From assembly GCA_002633025.1 (NCBI GenBank), contig NMRB01002536.1, forward strand, positions 1-64,000: a DNA stretch of 64,000 bases. The letters run 5' to 3'. Source of the DNA: Notospermus geniculatus (Eukaryota; Nemertea; Pilidiophora; Heteronemertea; Lineidae). A model generated the notes under the pieces. It saw nothing but the letters and a program-made list of their open reading frames with translations, did not search any database and was not told the origin of the DNA. Made by a program: the position numbers and the translations under genes. Shown piece by piece: positions 34,716 through 44,619 of this stretch (positions are counted from its first letter, which is position 1; the number at the start of each line of letters is the position of its first letter).

Positions 34716-35348
34716 CTAACATGTGCCTAAAAAACGTTCTGGCAGTGTGTTTCCACTGAAATAGCTATCTAGAGCACCGTGTATTTTGGAGACATGTGAA
34801 CTGGATGAGGCAACAGAGAGCTCACCTGTGCTAAGAGCAGGAGATGGTGTGCTTGCAGCAGGAGATAAACGATGGAATTGCTCCTGTCCCTGAGTATACT
34901 CATTCATTCTCACTGGGGTACATTGGATTGGTTCAAACTGCCTGAAACCACTACCCGGCATTGAATACGGTCCTCCTGTTTGGTTACCCAAATTGGAGAA
35001 AGATGACATCTGAGTTTCAAATATAGCAGTTTGAATCTTATGCGTGATTATCTTCTTCATGTATCCATCCTTGACTGACTTCAACTCACTGGCTACATAC
35101 TGAGCAAACGTGTCATCAGGGTCTACCTGCATGACTGGGTTTCGTGTCTCCACAGATGAACTGGTTCCCTTCTCAAGAGCGGTCACAGCTTTCTGAAGCA
35201 TGGAATCTTCCTGCTGTTCTTCTTTCATGCGCTTTGTAACTGTAGCTGTTCGGGCTTTGCCTAAGGGTTTCTTGGTCGAATGCTTTGCAGGAATAGCATC
35301 TGGATCATTTAACTCATGTTCATCCTTTTCTTCCTCAAAGACCTGCAT
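34716..35348 (-). CDS. MADF/BESS-type companion protein of Harbinger, C-terminal part
   Basis: A 210-codon open frame read leftward. The N-terminal half is acidic, then basic (EEEKDEHEL; KARTATVTKRMKEEQ). A later segment, DDTFAQYVASELKSV then HKIQTAIFETQM, has the spacing of the BESS-like motif found after MADF/SANT DNA-binding domains in Harbinger partner proteins. In Harbinger such a protein brings the transposase to DNA. The DNA-binding domain expected upstream (above 35350) is absent. Instead a truncated pogo-like transposase begins there. The start at 35348 is therefore nominal. The frame is otherwise undamaged. Confidence 0.6.
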   Translation of the reverse strand: MQVFEEEKDEHELNDPDAIPAKHSTKKPLGKARTATVTKRMKEEQQEDSMLQKAVTALEKGTSSSVETRNPVMQVDPDDTFAQYVASELKSVKDGYMKKIITHKIQTAIFETQMSSFSNLGNQTGGPYSMPGSGFRQFEPIQCTPVRMNEYTQGQEQFHRLSPAASTPSPALSTGELSVASSSSHVSKIHGALDSYFSGNTLPERFLGTC

Positions 35349-35358
35349 ATCTGTAACA

Positions 35359-36938
35359 TCACTCTCCTTTTGGTGCTAACTGGGTGTCAAAACTTTCTAA
35401 CACTCGTCTGGTCTTTCCCTTCACAATGCAGGGGGGGGGGGGCACATCTCCTGCAGCGTTGCCGCAGGCAATAATTGTTATTGTTTCCCTGTTTCCGCTG
35501 GTACGGCTTTGCAGGTGCCTGTGGCCAGCCCTGAAAATACCAAAGAATAAATATGTATAGAGGAATCCCACTGACGTCATCAAGTCATGTGACTGGCCGT
35601 CAAAATGACGCAAACTGGCGTCAATAGGGTGCTACACGTGGATTGACGTTCCGCCTGACGCGATGAGACACGACCCGAAATAACGTCATCGCGTCATCGT
35701 GACGTTCCTTCAGGAAACACGTGGTCAATTTGACGGCCAACGCGGCCTTGATGACGTCACGTGGGAAACCTCTATACGCCTACAGAGCAATTAAAAAGGT
35801 CTGTTTTATCAAATGTGCACAGATGAGTCATGTCAGTGTTCGGCTTCCACTTACCTTGTCACAGCTTTCCTTGGGCTGTGGTCAAGTTGAGACTCATCCA
35901 TGTTCCATATACTTGACGGGTAGGCCTACAGGGAAAAAGGTCCTTTCACCATTTCGTCCTTCCATGTGGTGAAAAACGCATCAACCTATTTTAAAAGTAG
36001 TAATTATTCGTGAATGGTCAAACCAAGGCCTATAAAGTCAGATCACATCAGTTTTTGATATAGCCTATCATGCCAGTAGGGCGTAAGCCAGCCTGAGCAC
36101 GTTGGAGACAGGCTAAACGAAAGTTTTTTTTCCAATATGAACACCTACCTTCTGGGATTCATGCAGCGGTGCCTGATTGCAGACGTCGCCTCAGGTTTTC
36201 GAAGGCTAATGCGGGTGATCCACTGACTTTACGACGAGTTTACGACCAGTTTGCGACTTGTTCACGACGAGTTTGCGACGAAAAATCATCGCCTGTGGAT
36301 CAGTGTTCACGATTTGTTCACGACTGAATTCTGTTGACGACTAGTTTGCGACGAGTTTACGACGAGATCAAACATTGATTTGGTTCGGTGGATCAGCTTC
36401 AACGTCACGTCATTTCTTTACGGTCAGTTTGCAACTAGTTTACGACGAGTTTGCGATTCGTTGACGACTGCCGTCGTGAACTAATCGCGAACTGATCGTA
36501 AACTCGTCGTAAAGTCAGTGGATCACCCGCATTACGCCTTTCTTGCCGATTTCCTTTTGACGCCGCACCATGCACCGATACCATTTTTCGCTTGGATTTG
36601 CGTTTTTTAAAGGGGTGCCCCGTTTGGCAGCAATCTGTCCTGAATAAGCCTTAAAAGTCTCTTTTGAAAACCCAGTGGCAACGGCTGCCCTGTTCTGCGC
36701 AAAGTCGCAGAGTTTTGTCTCGTCTTCAATGGAAAGCTTCGGAGCACTTCCAGGTTTCGCTCCCATTTGGATTTTCCCAGTTAGTGTGTCTGAGAGGGTA
36801 CTTCTGGGCACCTCGTAAAGAGCCGCTGCTGTTCTAACAGAATGTTGGCCCCCATTCACGCCTGCCACGGCTAATGCCATATTGGCTTCTTTCCATTTAC
36901 GGAAAGTACGGGGAGCCCTTTTGTTATTCGGCATCACC
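35359..36938 (-). pseudogene. Pogo-like (HTH_psq / DDE_1) transposase, degraded and truncated
   Basis: The first exon follows TTTCTCAG and starts MPNNKRAPRTFRKWKE near 36934. It holds a psq-type helix-turn-helix (SVRTAAALYEVPRSTLSD) and a Tc5-type second domain (SEKWYRCMVRRQKEI). It is then interrupted by a MITE (36209-36532) and resumes as SLRKPEATSAIR to 36150. Exon two (35855-35985) reads FFTTWKDEMVKGPFSL, an in-frame TAG (35926-35928), then SSIWNMDES with the first catalytic Asp. Exon three (35530 down to 35359) reads SGNRETITIIACGNAAGDV and ends before the other catalytic Asp residues. Stop, truncation and insertion make it inactive. Confidence 0.8.
36209..36532. mobile_element. 324-bp MITE inserted in the pogo-like exon
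   Basis: The ends ATGCGGGTGATCCACTGACT and complement are flanked by TA at 36207-36208 and 36533-36534. The interior is a run of related words (CGACGAGTTTACGA, CGACGAGTTTGCGA) in both orientations, so much of it can fold. Confidence 0.85.
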
Positions 36939-38150
36939 TGAGAAAAAAAGTTGAACCTTACGACGGCATCGGTTGCGTCAAGGCTGGTGCAATAACATGA
37001 GAACATCGTAAGGACCATAATTTTCGGGAGAGGCATGGTGGGGGAGCAGCTGCAGTGTCGAGGCCTGTCTCACTATAATGGGAAATCGAACTAAGTTCCA
37101 CCCCCATCATGGAAGTTAATACTTCCATGGTTCCACATAGGCCTACTGGTTCTCACAGGGACTCTCAGCTACCCAGCCTTGCTCGGGAATGCCATATATA
37201 CAATATACCGGTACTCAGAAATGGGGGTTTTACTGATATTGGATTGCAATAGGCCCCTTTAGGCCTGTTTCATCTGGGGACGCCAAAGAACGTGGGGGCA
37301 CATTAGTGTACAGGTGTAATATTTTTCACTGCCCCCGTTTGCCAATGTCCCCCCCCCCCCAACAAAAGATTGACGGAATAAGCCGCGACAAGACAATGGG
37401 GGAGGCACTGATAAACAGGTCTCTCTGTATTTAAGTGTCTGCCAAACAAGTAAGCGGGCATTGGCATACGGGGGACATTCTCATTCATTACACCTGTATT
37501 ATTATGAAATCTGCGCCGTTATCTCTGGAGCGCACAAAAAATAAGGCCTAGCAGGAAAATATGTAGGCCAAGTTAATTTTTATTCCAGGTAGGTCCCAAG
37601 TCCTAAGCCCTACTACTTTCACATGTCATATTTTCCCGCCACGATGGGTGGGAACATTAACTTCAATGACGTTGTACCCCTTCTCGGACTGTCCGAGACG
37701 TAGTACAACCACTGCCCGACATGTGGTACCAGGCCGTCCGTGTTGCGGGGCGCCCGGCACTCTGCCAGGAATTTTCCCGCCTTTTCAATATTTTCATAAT
37801 TTATGACTCGGCGAACATGTTATTATGCAGAGTTCGGGCACCAGCGGCAGCCCAACGACAAGCGCCGTCTATCTGTGGCCTCATTTTTACACAACCGTCC
37901 ACAATGACGACACGCTTACCGAAGTTCATGAAGCGCGACACCTACTGCATGCACGAAGTCGGGAAATCGGGATATTTTTACATTGTTATACTCACGTGAT
38001 TGGTTTCCAAGGCATATTGATAAAACGGTAGTTATCATTGGCTGCTTCGGAAAAAAACAAGATGCGATTGGACGTTACGCTGCGATGGAAAGGCGCTGAG
38101 ACGGAGGTGTCTGAGAATGGGTCGCGTCCGAGAATAGGTCAAATTACCCT
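36939..38150. other. Non-coding interval inside the nested transposon locus
   Basis: At 37290-37505 a loose inverted pair (ACAGGTGTAATATT with TTACACCTGTATTAT, and TGTCCCCC-type text) suggests a decayed MITE of about 215 bp. CTCGGACTGTCCGAG near 37682 is a small palindrome. No gene is supported. Confidence 0.45.
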
Positions 38151-38429
38151 ATAGTATTAGCATCTGATGTACTTCACAACTTCCTCCGAAGTAAAGTCAA
38201 CTCCAGGGCTTTGTATACCCCACATGGCAGTCTTGATGAAGAGGATCTTCAAACTGGGCTAGTTAAACCAGGAGCATGGAGGAATGAGCCTGACCCAAAA
38301 GGTTTGACACCCCTTGACAAACAGAAGACAGGATGACCAGCAGACACAGCAAAGGGTATTCGTGATCAGCTGTGTGAACATTTCAATTCAACCCACGGAT
38401 CAGTCCCTTGGCAATGGAGAATGATATAG
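38151..38429 (+). pseudogene. Harbinger (HARBI1-like) transposase, C-terminal exon
   Basis: Reads IVLASDVLHNFLRSK, then LYTPHGSLDEEDLQ, then GAWRNEP, a TGA stop at 38334-38336, then DTAKGIRDQLCEHFNS and PWQWRMI before a second stop. LHNFLR, GAWR and RDQ..EHF are hallmark positions of the C-terminus of HARBI1-type transposases. It is on the same strand as the N-terminal exons at 33044-34505, so the two are probably ends of one element. The in-frame TGA makes it inactive. Confidence 0.8.
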
Positions 38430-40354
38430 ACTCTAGGCCTAGACATGGTAGGCTAACGATCCGACATTTACCTGACTTATGGACCTCTTTAAGTTACTTT
38501 CAATTATATATTCTACCAATTTCACCAATATCATATCTTATTTTTCTGTTGATCAAATCGCAATTGACGCCGCATTGGGACGGATATCGTATTCATGCAC
38601 AGGTTCAGCTGCAGCTAAGTAAAGTAATACCACATTTATAAACAATGAACAGTACAAACAATGCCTTTTTTGCGACATTGCGAGGTTGAAGTATCACATC
38701 GAGAAAAAGCAAGCTGCCTGCGACCGACCACTCAAATATCACTCAGCCGCTCATTTCATGTACTGTATGTACGTAGGCCTAAACATTTCGTCGGTTGCAA
38801 AGCGTCATCTATCTCGCCGCTCGACAGACATGACAGAAGGATGTCTACAGCTGACTGCAATTCATTCTGGTAGCTGAAGCCGGAGTCGGAGTCGGAAAGC
38901 TGCGCATCCTTTCTATTACTGTTTCTGACCATACCCCCACCCCATTATCTTCAACTTAGGACTTAGTCATTTTTTTTCGAGTTCAGGAATGGGACAGGTA
39001 AGTGGGAGTTAGAGTAGAAACGAGGTTGCCTAAAGGTCAAAGGTTACGTCGGCCACCACGATATAAAAAAAAAGTAATGTATACAGAGGAGCTTTAATAG
39101 GGAGTTTTCGCAAAGCCCCCGAAAGTACAACATGTCCAAAGCTTACGTCTGTCATTTTGTTCTATCCTCTTCCTGACATCGAACAAAGGGTTTGGCGTTC
39201 GCGTTGGCGTTTCGGGAGCTTTGCCACCACTCTGCACTTTTTCAGAACGCGTAACATTATTATATCTCGCCAGTTTCTCCAGAAATCGTTTTGGGGAACT
39301 ACATAGACAGTCACGCCGCTATTTTGATAAAATTTACAACAAGACCCAGGCCTTCTCGGAATCGAGTGCGACGCTCCACCCGGCACCATTTCGTACCTGA
39401 GGAGATGTTGATATGATTCTGATAGTCGTTTTAACGATCAATATTTGTCCAAAGTTTACCCGTCGCCAGCCGATCACGTCAAAACGCTTGATTTCATCGT
39501 TTTTTAGCAGTTGTTGAACTCTTGCCAGATTCAGCATTGTACACACCGACGGACCTCGAGCCTCCCGAACCGTCATAAACATGGATACATACGAAAAAAA
39601 TTCTTACTTGGTCTTGCAGATGCATGGTCTCGATACCGAAGTGCAACTTAAGTTCCGTGCCTTTGCCATCTTCACGGACTCGTCTTCTCCTCCCTTGACC
39701 TTCACGCAAGCAAACCACATTCCGTGTTCAACGGATTTCCACGGTCCCAAAAATAGCAACCAATCACGGCAAGCTTGCATCGGTAGCTCGGATCGGGTGA
39801 CAAAATGGCGGTCGATGGAACTTTATTCGAAGTGAGCAAGTAATATGCAAATTCTCCGTGAAAACTTACAAGTACAGCTCACCCTCGCTATAACGTACTT
39901 ACTGGGATCCATGGCAAAAGTACGTAATAACGAGGGGTACGTAATAGCGAGGGAGCACTGTTCCCGGCATGTTACGGGACAAAACGCACTGCCATGCAAC
40001 GTGGGATTTGCCTTGGAGAAGAGAAAAGAAGCCGCGAAGGCAATATTCGATGGAGACGATTTGTTAGTCTGTTGTGGGACTGGCAGTGTGAAGTAAATCA
40101 TTTACCAGAAGGCTCGTGTTGTTCGCTACGAAGTTGAACGGCGCAGTCGTGTGAATAAATTAGAAGAAACGAGGCGTCTGATTGGGCGCACGAGAAAATA
40201 CCAAAGCGTTGAACACGGAATCCGGCTGCTTGCTGCAAAGTGTAGGAAGAGGTTAGCCGATTCCATACGATGCATTATGCAGAATGTGCCTTTGCTAGTA
40301 TCATCTCTAATCGTTCAACTACTGCCTTTGACAGTTCAGGTTGCTGAGAGTAAA
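38430..40354. other. 1.9 kb without a supported gene
   Basis: At about 39882-39961 CAGCTCACCCTCGCTATAAC pairs with GTAATAGCGAGGGAGCACTG. This is an 80-bp palindrome with pogo-like CAG ends. Near 39110-39230 GCAAAGCCCCCGAAA pairs with TTTCGGGAGCTTTGC. Open frames at 39494-39718 and 40151-40498 are not recognisable. Confidence 0.45.
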
Positions 40355-40752
40355 GCTAGGAATCCACCACTAAATTTCAAGCTGATTTTGGCTGCGACTT
40401 GCTTTGCAACTGGGTTGCATTGCAACTGGGCACTCGATCGCCGTAGTGGACTCGCCAGACGTGATTTCCACCAATGGCAAAGATGTGGTAAATTTTAAGC
40501 GTGATTCATTGGCGCACGGCTCCGGTCCGTTTTCAGTCCGTATGCCCCTAGTTTTCCGGATACCACAACGCAAAAGTCAATTTGATTTATTTTTACGGAC
40601 CTGAATCGGACAAAATCCGTTTTCCAATGAACCCTGCTTAAGTAGGCACAATCGGTCGGCGACCGGTATCAGTTCCTTGCTACAGTATTCAATCGCAGGT
40701 AGCAGGTTGCAGAGCAAGTCGCAGCGCCGAAAATCAGCAGTGGATTCCTAGC
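40355..40752. mobile_element. 398-bp MITE carrying another MITE
   Basis: The ends GCTAGGAATCCACCACTAAA and its imperfect complement (CAGCAGTGGATTCCTAGC) are flanked by TAAA on both sides. Inner arms include GCGACTTGC. The AGC-ended element at 40498-40638 sits inside. Confidence 0.75.
40498..40638. mobile_element. 141-bp MITE of the CATTGGCACACGG family, nested
   Basis: The ends AGCGTGATTCATTGG and CCAATGAACCCTGCT, and the interior CCTAGTTTTCCGGATACCAC, match the elements at 43110-43387 in inverse orientation. Flanked by TTA/TAA. It lies wholly inside the element at 40355-40752. Confidence 0.8.
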
Positions 40753-40754
40753 TA

Positions 40755-41251
40755 AAGGGCCTGTCACACTGAAGTAATCAAAACGTCCTGCCCCGCCTTA
40801 ATACCCCCATCACACTGAGCTAGTTCTCAGTACGTTCTTGAAAATTTTGCCGAACGGGCTCAAACTGTGTGTGAACGGAGTGGACGTAGTGGCAACCTTT
40901 TACAGTCTTTTTACGAACTTCGTGGATGGGAAGGGTGCTCCAGTACATCGAAGCGTTATTTGGCCAAGGGTACACGTTCTAGCCCGTTTTACGATTTTTT
41001 TAGGACGGGGCAGGACGTTTTGAGAACGACTTCAGTGTGATGGGGGTATAAAGAAATCGTTAAACGGGCCAGAACGTGCAACCCTTGGCCAAATAATGCA
41101 TCGATGTTCTGGAGCACCCTTCCCGTCCATGAAGTTCGTAAAAAGACTGTAAAAAGTTGCCACTATGTCCACTCCGTTCGCACGCAGTTCGAGCCCGTTC
41201 GGAAAAATTTTCAAGAACGTACTGAGAACTATTTCAGTGTGACAGGCTCTT
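40755..41251. mobile_element. MITE of the CACACTGAAGTAGTTCTCA family, interrupted by a relative
   Basis: The left part (GGGCCTGTCACACTGAAGTA, then AACGTCCTGCCCCGCC) ends at 40801. The right part resumes at 41049 (AAGAAATCGTTAAACGGGCC) and runs to CAGTGTGACAGGCTCTT. The uninterrupted relative at 41314-41560 shows the two parts are contiguous in the ancestral element. Confidence 0.8.
40802..41048. mobile_element. 247-bp MITE inserted into a member of its own family
   Basis: The ends TACCCCCATCACACTGAGCT and complement are flanked by TAA at 40799-40801 and 41049-41051. The body (GAAGGGTGCTCCAGTACATC, TTTGGCCAAGG) is the inverse of the surrounding element's right part. Confidence 0.85.
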
Positions 41252-41313
41252 TACGTGTTGTGTCATTGAGTTGCCTCTGACCAACAACCAGCAGTGCTTG
41301 CAAGTCAATCTTT

Positions 41314-41560
41314 AAAGGGCCTGTCACACTGAAGTAGTTCTCAAAACGTCCTGCCCCATCCTATAAAAAGCGGGCTAGAACGTGTATAATCTTTGGCCAA
41401 ATAATGTCTCGATGTTCTGGAGCACCCTTCCCGTCCATGAAATTCGTAAAAAAGACTGTAAAAAGTTGCAACTACGTCCACTCCGTTCGCACACAGTTTG
41501 AGTCCGTTTGGCAACATTTTCAAGAACGTACTGAGAACTAGCTCAGTGTGATTGGGTATA
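41314..41560. mobile_element. MITE of the same family just upstream of the intronless GPCR
   Basis: Starts AAAGGGCCTGTCACACTGAA and ends CTAGCTCAGTGTGATTGGGT, about 45 bp before the GPCR start codon. It must therefore supply promoter or 5' untranslated sequence if that gene is transcribed from nearby. Confidence 0.8.
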
Positions 41561-41603
41561 CGTGACCAGAAGTTTACACCACTATTAAACGAGAACGAAA
41601 AGA

Positions 41604-42587
41604 ATGGACAACGTTACCGAGGTCGCGCTGACGATCACGGTGGACCCCATCCTAAAAGTGATCGTCGACACAGTGGTATTCCTAGTGACGGAGGTATTCC
41701 CACCAATTCTAGCAATCATCGGCTTGGTTGGCAACCTCATGAGCTACATCCTGATGAGTCAAAAAAAATATACCACCTACACTACCTGTTTCTTTACCCG
41801 CTGTCTTGCGGTTTGCGACACGTTTTACGTATTCGGCAGAATATTCCTGCGGTACCTGCTCATCATGGCGCCGTCCCTTTTCGCAAACAAACAAGTTAAG
41901 CACTACTACTGCCTCTTCTATTTCGCATCTTTTTACATCGGGATGTCACTTTCACCGTGGATTCTTGTCGCAATGGCGTTTAATCGTTTCATCGCGTCGG
42001 CGTGGCCGCTAAAGGCGGCTGTCATCAACACGATGCGTCGGGCGCGAATTTCAGCGGCAGCTATTTTCATATTCTGGTTCGGATACGGATTGATGCAACT
42101 GGGACGAACAGAGCAAAAAAAGTACCAATCATGGTTATGCCCCTATCAGTTTTATCATCCAATGGATGGCATCATAAAGGAGGTGTTCACGACACTGACC
42201 TACTACGTACCAATAATATTTCTAATCATATGTAACGTAGGAATCGCTGCGGCCGTCCGTCGAAGTAACCGTGCCTCTACATTGTCAAAGGATGAGAAGA
42301 CCGCGCGCTCAGCCACGGAGCGGACCATAACCCGCACTACCGTGATCATTACCGTCGCCTTCATTGCATTCAGTGCACCTTCGACGTACTCTATTTTCTG
42401 GCACGGATGGCACGGCAGAATCACTGGTAACGTTGTCTTGTTACAGCAGTTTAGCCTCAACGTGGGCATCCTCTCCGAAAACCTAAACTACTGCTTGAAT
42501 TCTTACTTATATGTTTTGACGTGCAAAAGATTCAGAGATGAGTTACGGCAAATTTTATCGCCCTGTTCTGTGACAAATATAAAGTAG
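41604..42587 (+). CDS. Intronless class A GPCR (327 aa)
   Basis: Open from ATG 41604 to TAG 42587 without introns. Seven hydrophobic segments are clear, at about residues 24-50, 58-88, 102-126, 148-166, 193-218, 244-266 and 283-306. Class A landmarks are Gly43-Asn44 in TM1, Asp72 in TM2 and Cys103 before TM3. Asn127-Arg128-Phe129 stands in place of Asp-Arg-Tyr. Further landmarks are Cys179 in loop two, Pro203 in TM5, Pro259 in TM6, and Asn299-Ser-Tyr-Leu-Tyr303 in place of NPxxY. Asn3 (NVT) may be glycosylated. The style resembles the intronless, lineage-expanded receptors of marine deuterostomes and FMRFamide-type peptide receptors. The ligand is unknown. Loss of the acidic residue in DRY could raise basal activity, but that is inference. 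Confidence 0.85.
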   Translation: MDNVTEVALTITVDPILKVIVDTVVFLVTEVFPPILAIIGLVGNLMSYILMSQKKYTTYTTCFFTRCLAVCDTFYVFGRIFLRYLLIMAPSLFANKQVKHYYCLFYFASFYIGMSLSPWILVAMAFNRFIASAWPLKAAVINTMRRARISAAAIFIFWFGYGLMQLGRTEQKKYQSWLCPYQFYHPMDGIIKEVFTTLTYYVPIIFLIICNVGIAAAVRRSNRASTLSKDEKTARSATERTITRTTVIITVAFIAFSAPSTYSIFWHGWHGRITGNVVLLQQFSLNVGILSENLNYCLNSYLYVLTCKRFRDELRQILSPCSVTNIK

Positions 42588-42716
42588 TGTATGCATTCAA
42601 TGACAGTACGGAATAAATTTACAATTACTTGTACAGGTAGGCCTACAGTCATTTGCAAAAGTTTAAGACAATTTAATTTTGTTGATTTGTTTGTCAGTGC
42701 CCTGCTTGACATTAGT

Positions 42717-43087
42717 GAGGTTTCGCAAATCAGAAGAAGCACCTACGAAATACGAAATTCAACTTCACTTCCAGGACCCAACGTATTTCTTGAGATGGTT
42801 GGTACCACAAATGTCCCTGCTGCCAGTGCGTCTTTTAACATATCATGTAAGACCGAAAGAGTTATGGTGCATCTTTAATTTTATTTTTCGTTGCTACGAT
42901 GTGGAAACGAAAGATAAATTTCAAATTTACCCTAACTCCATCGGTCTAACGTCATACGCTAAAAGACGCTCTTGCAGAAGACGATATTTGTGGTAACCAA
43001 CCATCTCCAGAAATACATTACTTCATGGGAATGAAGTCCAATTTTGTATTTCGTACTTCGTGTTTCATTAGATTTGCGAAACCTCCC
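42717..43087. repeat. 370-bp imperfect inverted repeat after the GPCR
   Basis: GAGGTTTCGCAAATC at the left is matched by GATTTGCGAAACCTC at the right, with ACGAAATACGAAATTCAAC and AGAAATAC/GTATTTCT further in. The arms are about 100 bp and moderately diverged. Confidence 0.65.
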
Positions 43088-43109
43088 TACTCGAAGTCAT
43101 GTACAGTTG

Positions 43110-43242
43110 AGCAAGGTTCATTGGCACACGGAACTGGTCCAATTCAGGTCCGTAAAAATTCTATCAAATGGACTTCAGCGTTGTATCCGGAAAACTAGGG
43201 GCAAACGGACTGGAAACGGATAGGATCCGTGTGCCAATCGCT
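43110..43242. mobile_element. MITE of the CATTGGCACACGG family, copy one
   Basis: Starts AGCAAGGTTCATTGGCACAC and ends GTGTGCCAATCGCT. The interior (TCCGGAAAACTAGGGGCAAA) is shared with the next element and with 40498-40638. Confidence 0.75.
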
Positions 43243-43245
43243 TTA

Positions 43246-43387
43246 AGCAAGGTTCATTGGCACACGGAATTGGTCCGATTCAGGTCTGTAAAAAATCTAT
43301 CAAATGGCCTTCGGCGTTGTCGTATCCGGAAAACTAGGGGCAAACGGACTGGAAACGGATCGGATCCGTGTGCCAATGAACCTTGCT
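43246..43387. mobile_element. MITE of the CATTGGCACACGG family, copy two
   Basis: 142 bp, ends AGCAAGGTTCATTGGCACAC and exact complement, TTA at 43243-43245 and 43388-43390. It follows copy one immediately, in the same orientation, separated only by the shared TTA. Confidence 0.85.
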
Positions 43388-43398
43388 TTAAGGAATAA

Positions 43399-43556
43399 AG
43401 CCAAACGCACATTTGCGACAAAACTCAAATGGTTAGGGGTACATGTATTTTTAAAGTCGACTGACCCAACGCTATCGACTCGTCATCCAGCCGGGTCAGT
43501 CGGTTTTAAAAAGCACCTCTAACGCATTGAGTTTTGTCGGAAATGTGCGCTTGGCT
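43399..43556. mobile_element. 158-bp Harbinger-type MITE flanked by TAA
   Basis: The ends AGCCAAACGCACATTTGCGA and complement (with substitutions), continuing ACAAAACTCAA and TTGAGTTTTGT. TAA lies at 43396-43398 and 43557-43559. It abuts the previous element within 9 bp. Confidence 0.85.
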
Positions 43557-44056
43557 TAACCGCAAAATTACTAGACCCATGTCGGACTCCTTGCGAAAAG
43601 ACCGTTTTCTCCAATATCGGCCGGGCGTCAAACAGTTACGAAAACAGTTTTTATTCATTAAGATAACCACAATAACATTCAAACAAATAATCATTTGATC
43701 AATGATGATCATTTTTCTTGCATTTCAATAGCAGCATAATCATGTACATGTACGTCAAAAATGGTCAGGAAATCCTCAGTCGGTTGCATATATGTTGAGA
43801 GAAGGGTACGTGTTTCTGGCATGTCAGAGAAGACGGCTTTATTATCATTCGAAGTATTCGTTCATTTTTCCTGATGTGAACGGGAATTTATAGTCGCGGC
43901 AGTCCAAAGGTCTGTCACTGTCATTAGGCCTATCATTACAGTTTATTTCTATGGTCAATGGCTATCAATGCTTTTGGCGTCAGCCCTGTTTTTTATATGT
44001 TTTAAGTTCTAAATAGTCCGGCAGGAGTAGGGTTGAACCCGGAAATGTCTTATATA
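43557..44056. other. Non-coding stretch
   Basis: No gene seen. Confidence 0.4.
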
Positions 44057-44584
44057 TGTGGACCATCCCTGTATGTGGACCACCCCTCTATGTGGATCGA
44101 TTTTTGTCGGTCCCAAATAAATCCTTCACATTTTCCTTTAGCTAAGTGGACCACCCATCCACCTTAACCTGGACAACCAAAAGTAGGGTCCCAAAGTGCA
44201 TGGTGACCCCTCTATGTGGACCAGAAGATGCAAAATCTAGGTATTCGCGTGGTCCATGGTTACATCAAACACATACAAAAGCTAGATTTCACACCTTAGC
44301 CTGGTGTCATGTGGCTTTTTGTTGGTCCCATATATAAACAAACAACACCTTAGGTGTCGCTAAACAAAACTCAGTGAAGCTAATCAACATTGAATGACTA
44401 TACATAATTCACATCGAAGGGGTAATAAAAAATAAAATTAACTAGAGTCTTGTGAAGTTCTTACATTGCCACTGTAGGACTCCAATATTTCGAAAATGCC
44501 AAGCCCCTTTATGTGGACCACCCCTCTATGTGGACTAATTTGACCCGGTCCCACGCGTGGTCCACTTAGAGGTGTTTCACTGTA
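44057..44584. mobile_element. Non-autonomous Tigger/pogo element related to the one at 50967
   Basis: The body reads GGACCACCCCTCTATGTGGA, then TCGATTTTTGTCGGTCCCAA, then CTAAGTGGACCACCC, in the same order as 50985-51240. The right end GTCCACTTAGAGGTGTTTCACTG precedes TA and is the complement of the CAGTGAAACCCCTC terminus at 50967. The left terminus is cut. It has no transposase and would depend on the related autonomous copy. Confidence 0.8.
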
Positions 44585-44619
44585 ATTTTTTTTCCGATGG
44601 ATTTCAGTAGCCCTGGTGG

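Noticed and set aside
41709-42469. Several frames opposite or overlapping the intronless GPCR
   Set aside because: Shadows of the receptor coding sequence, without membrane segments or motifs of their own.
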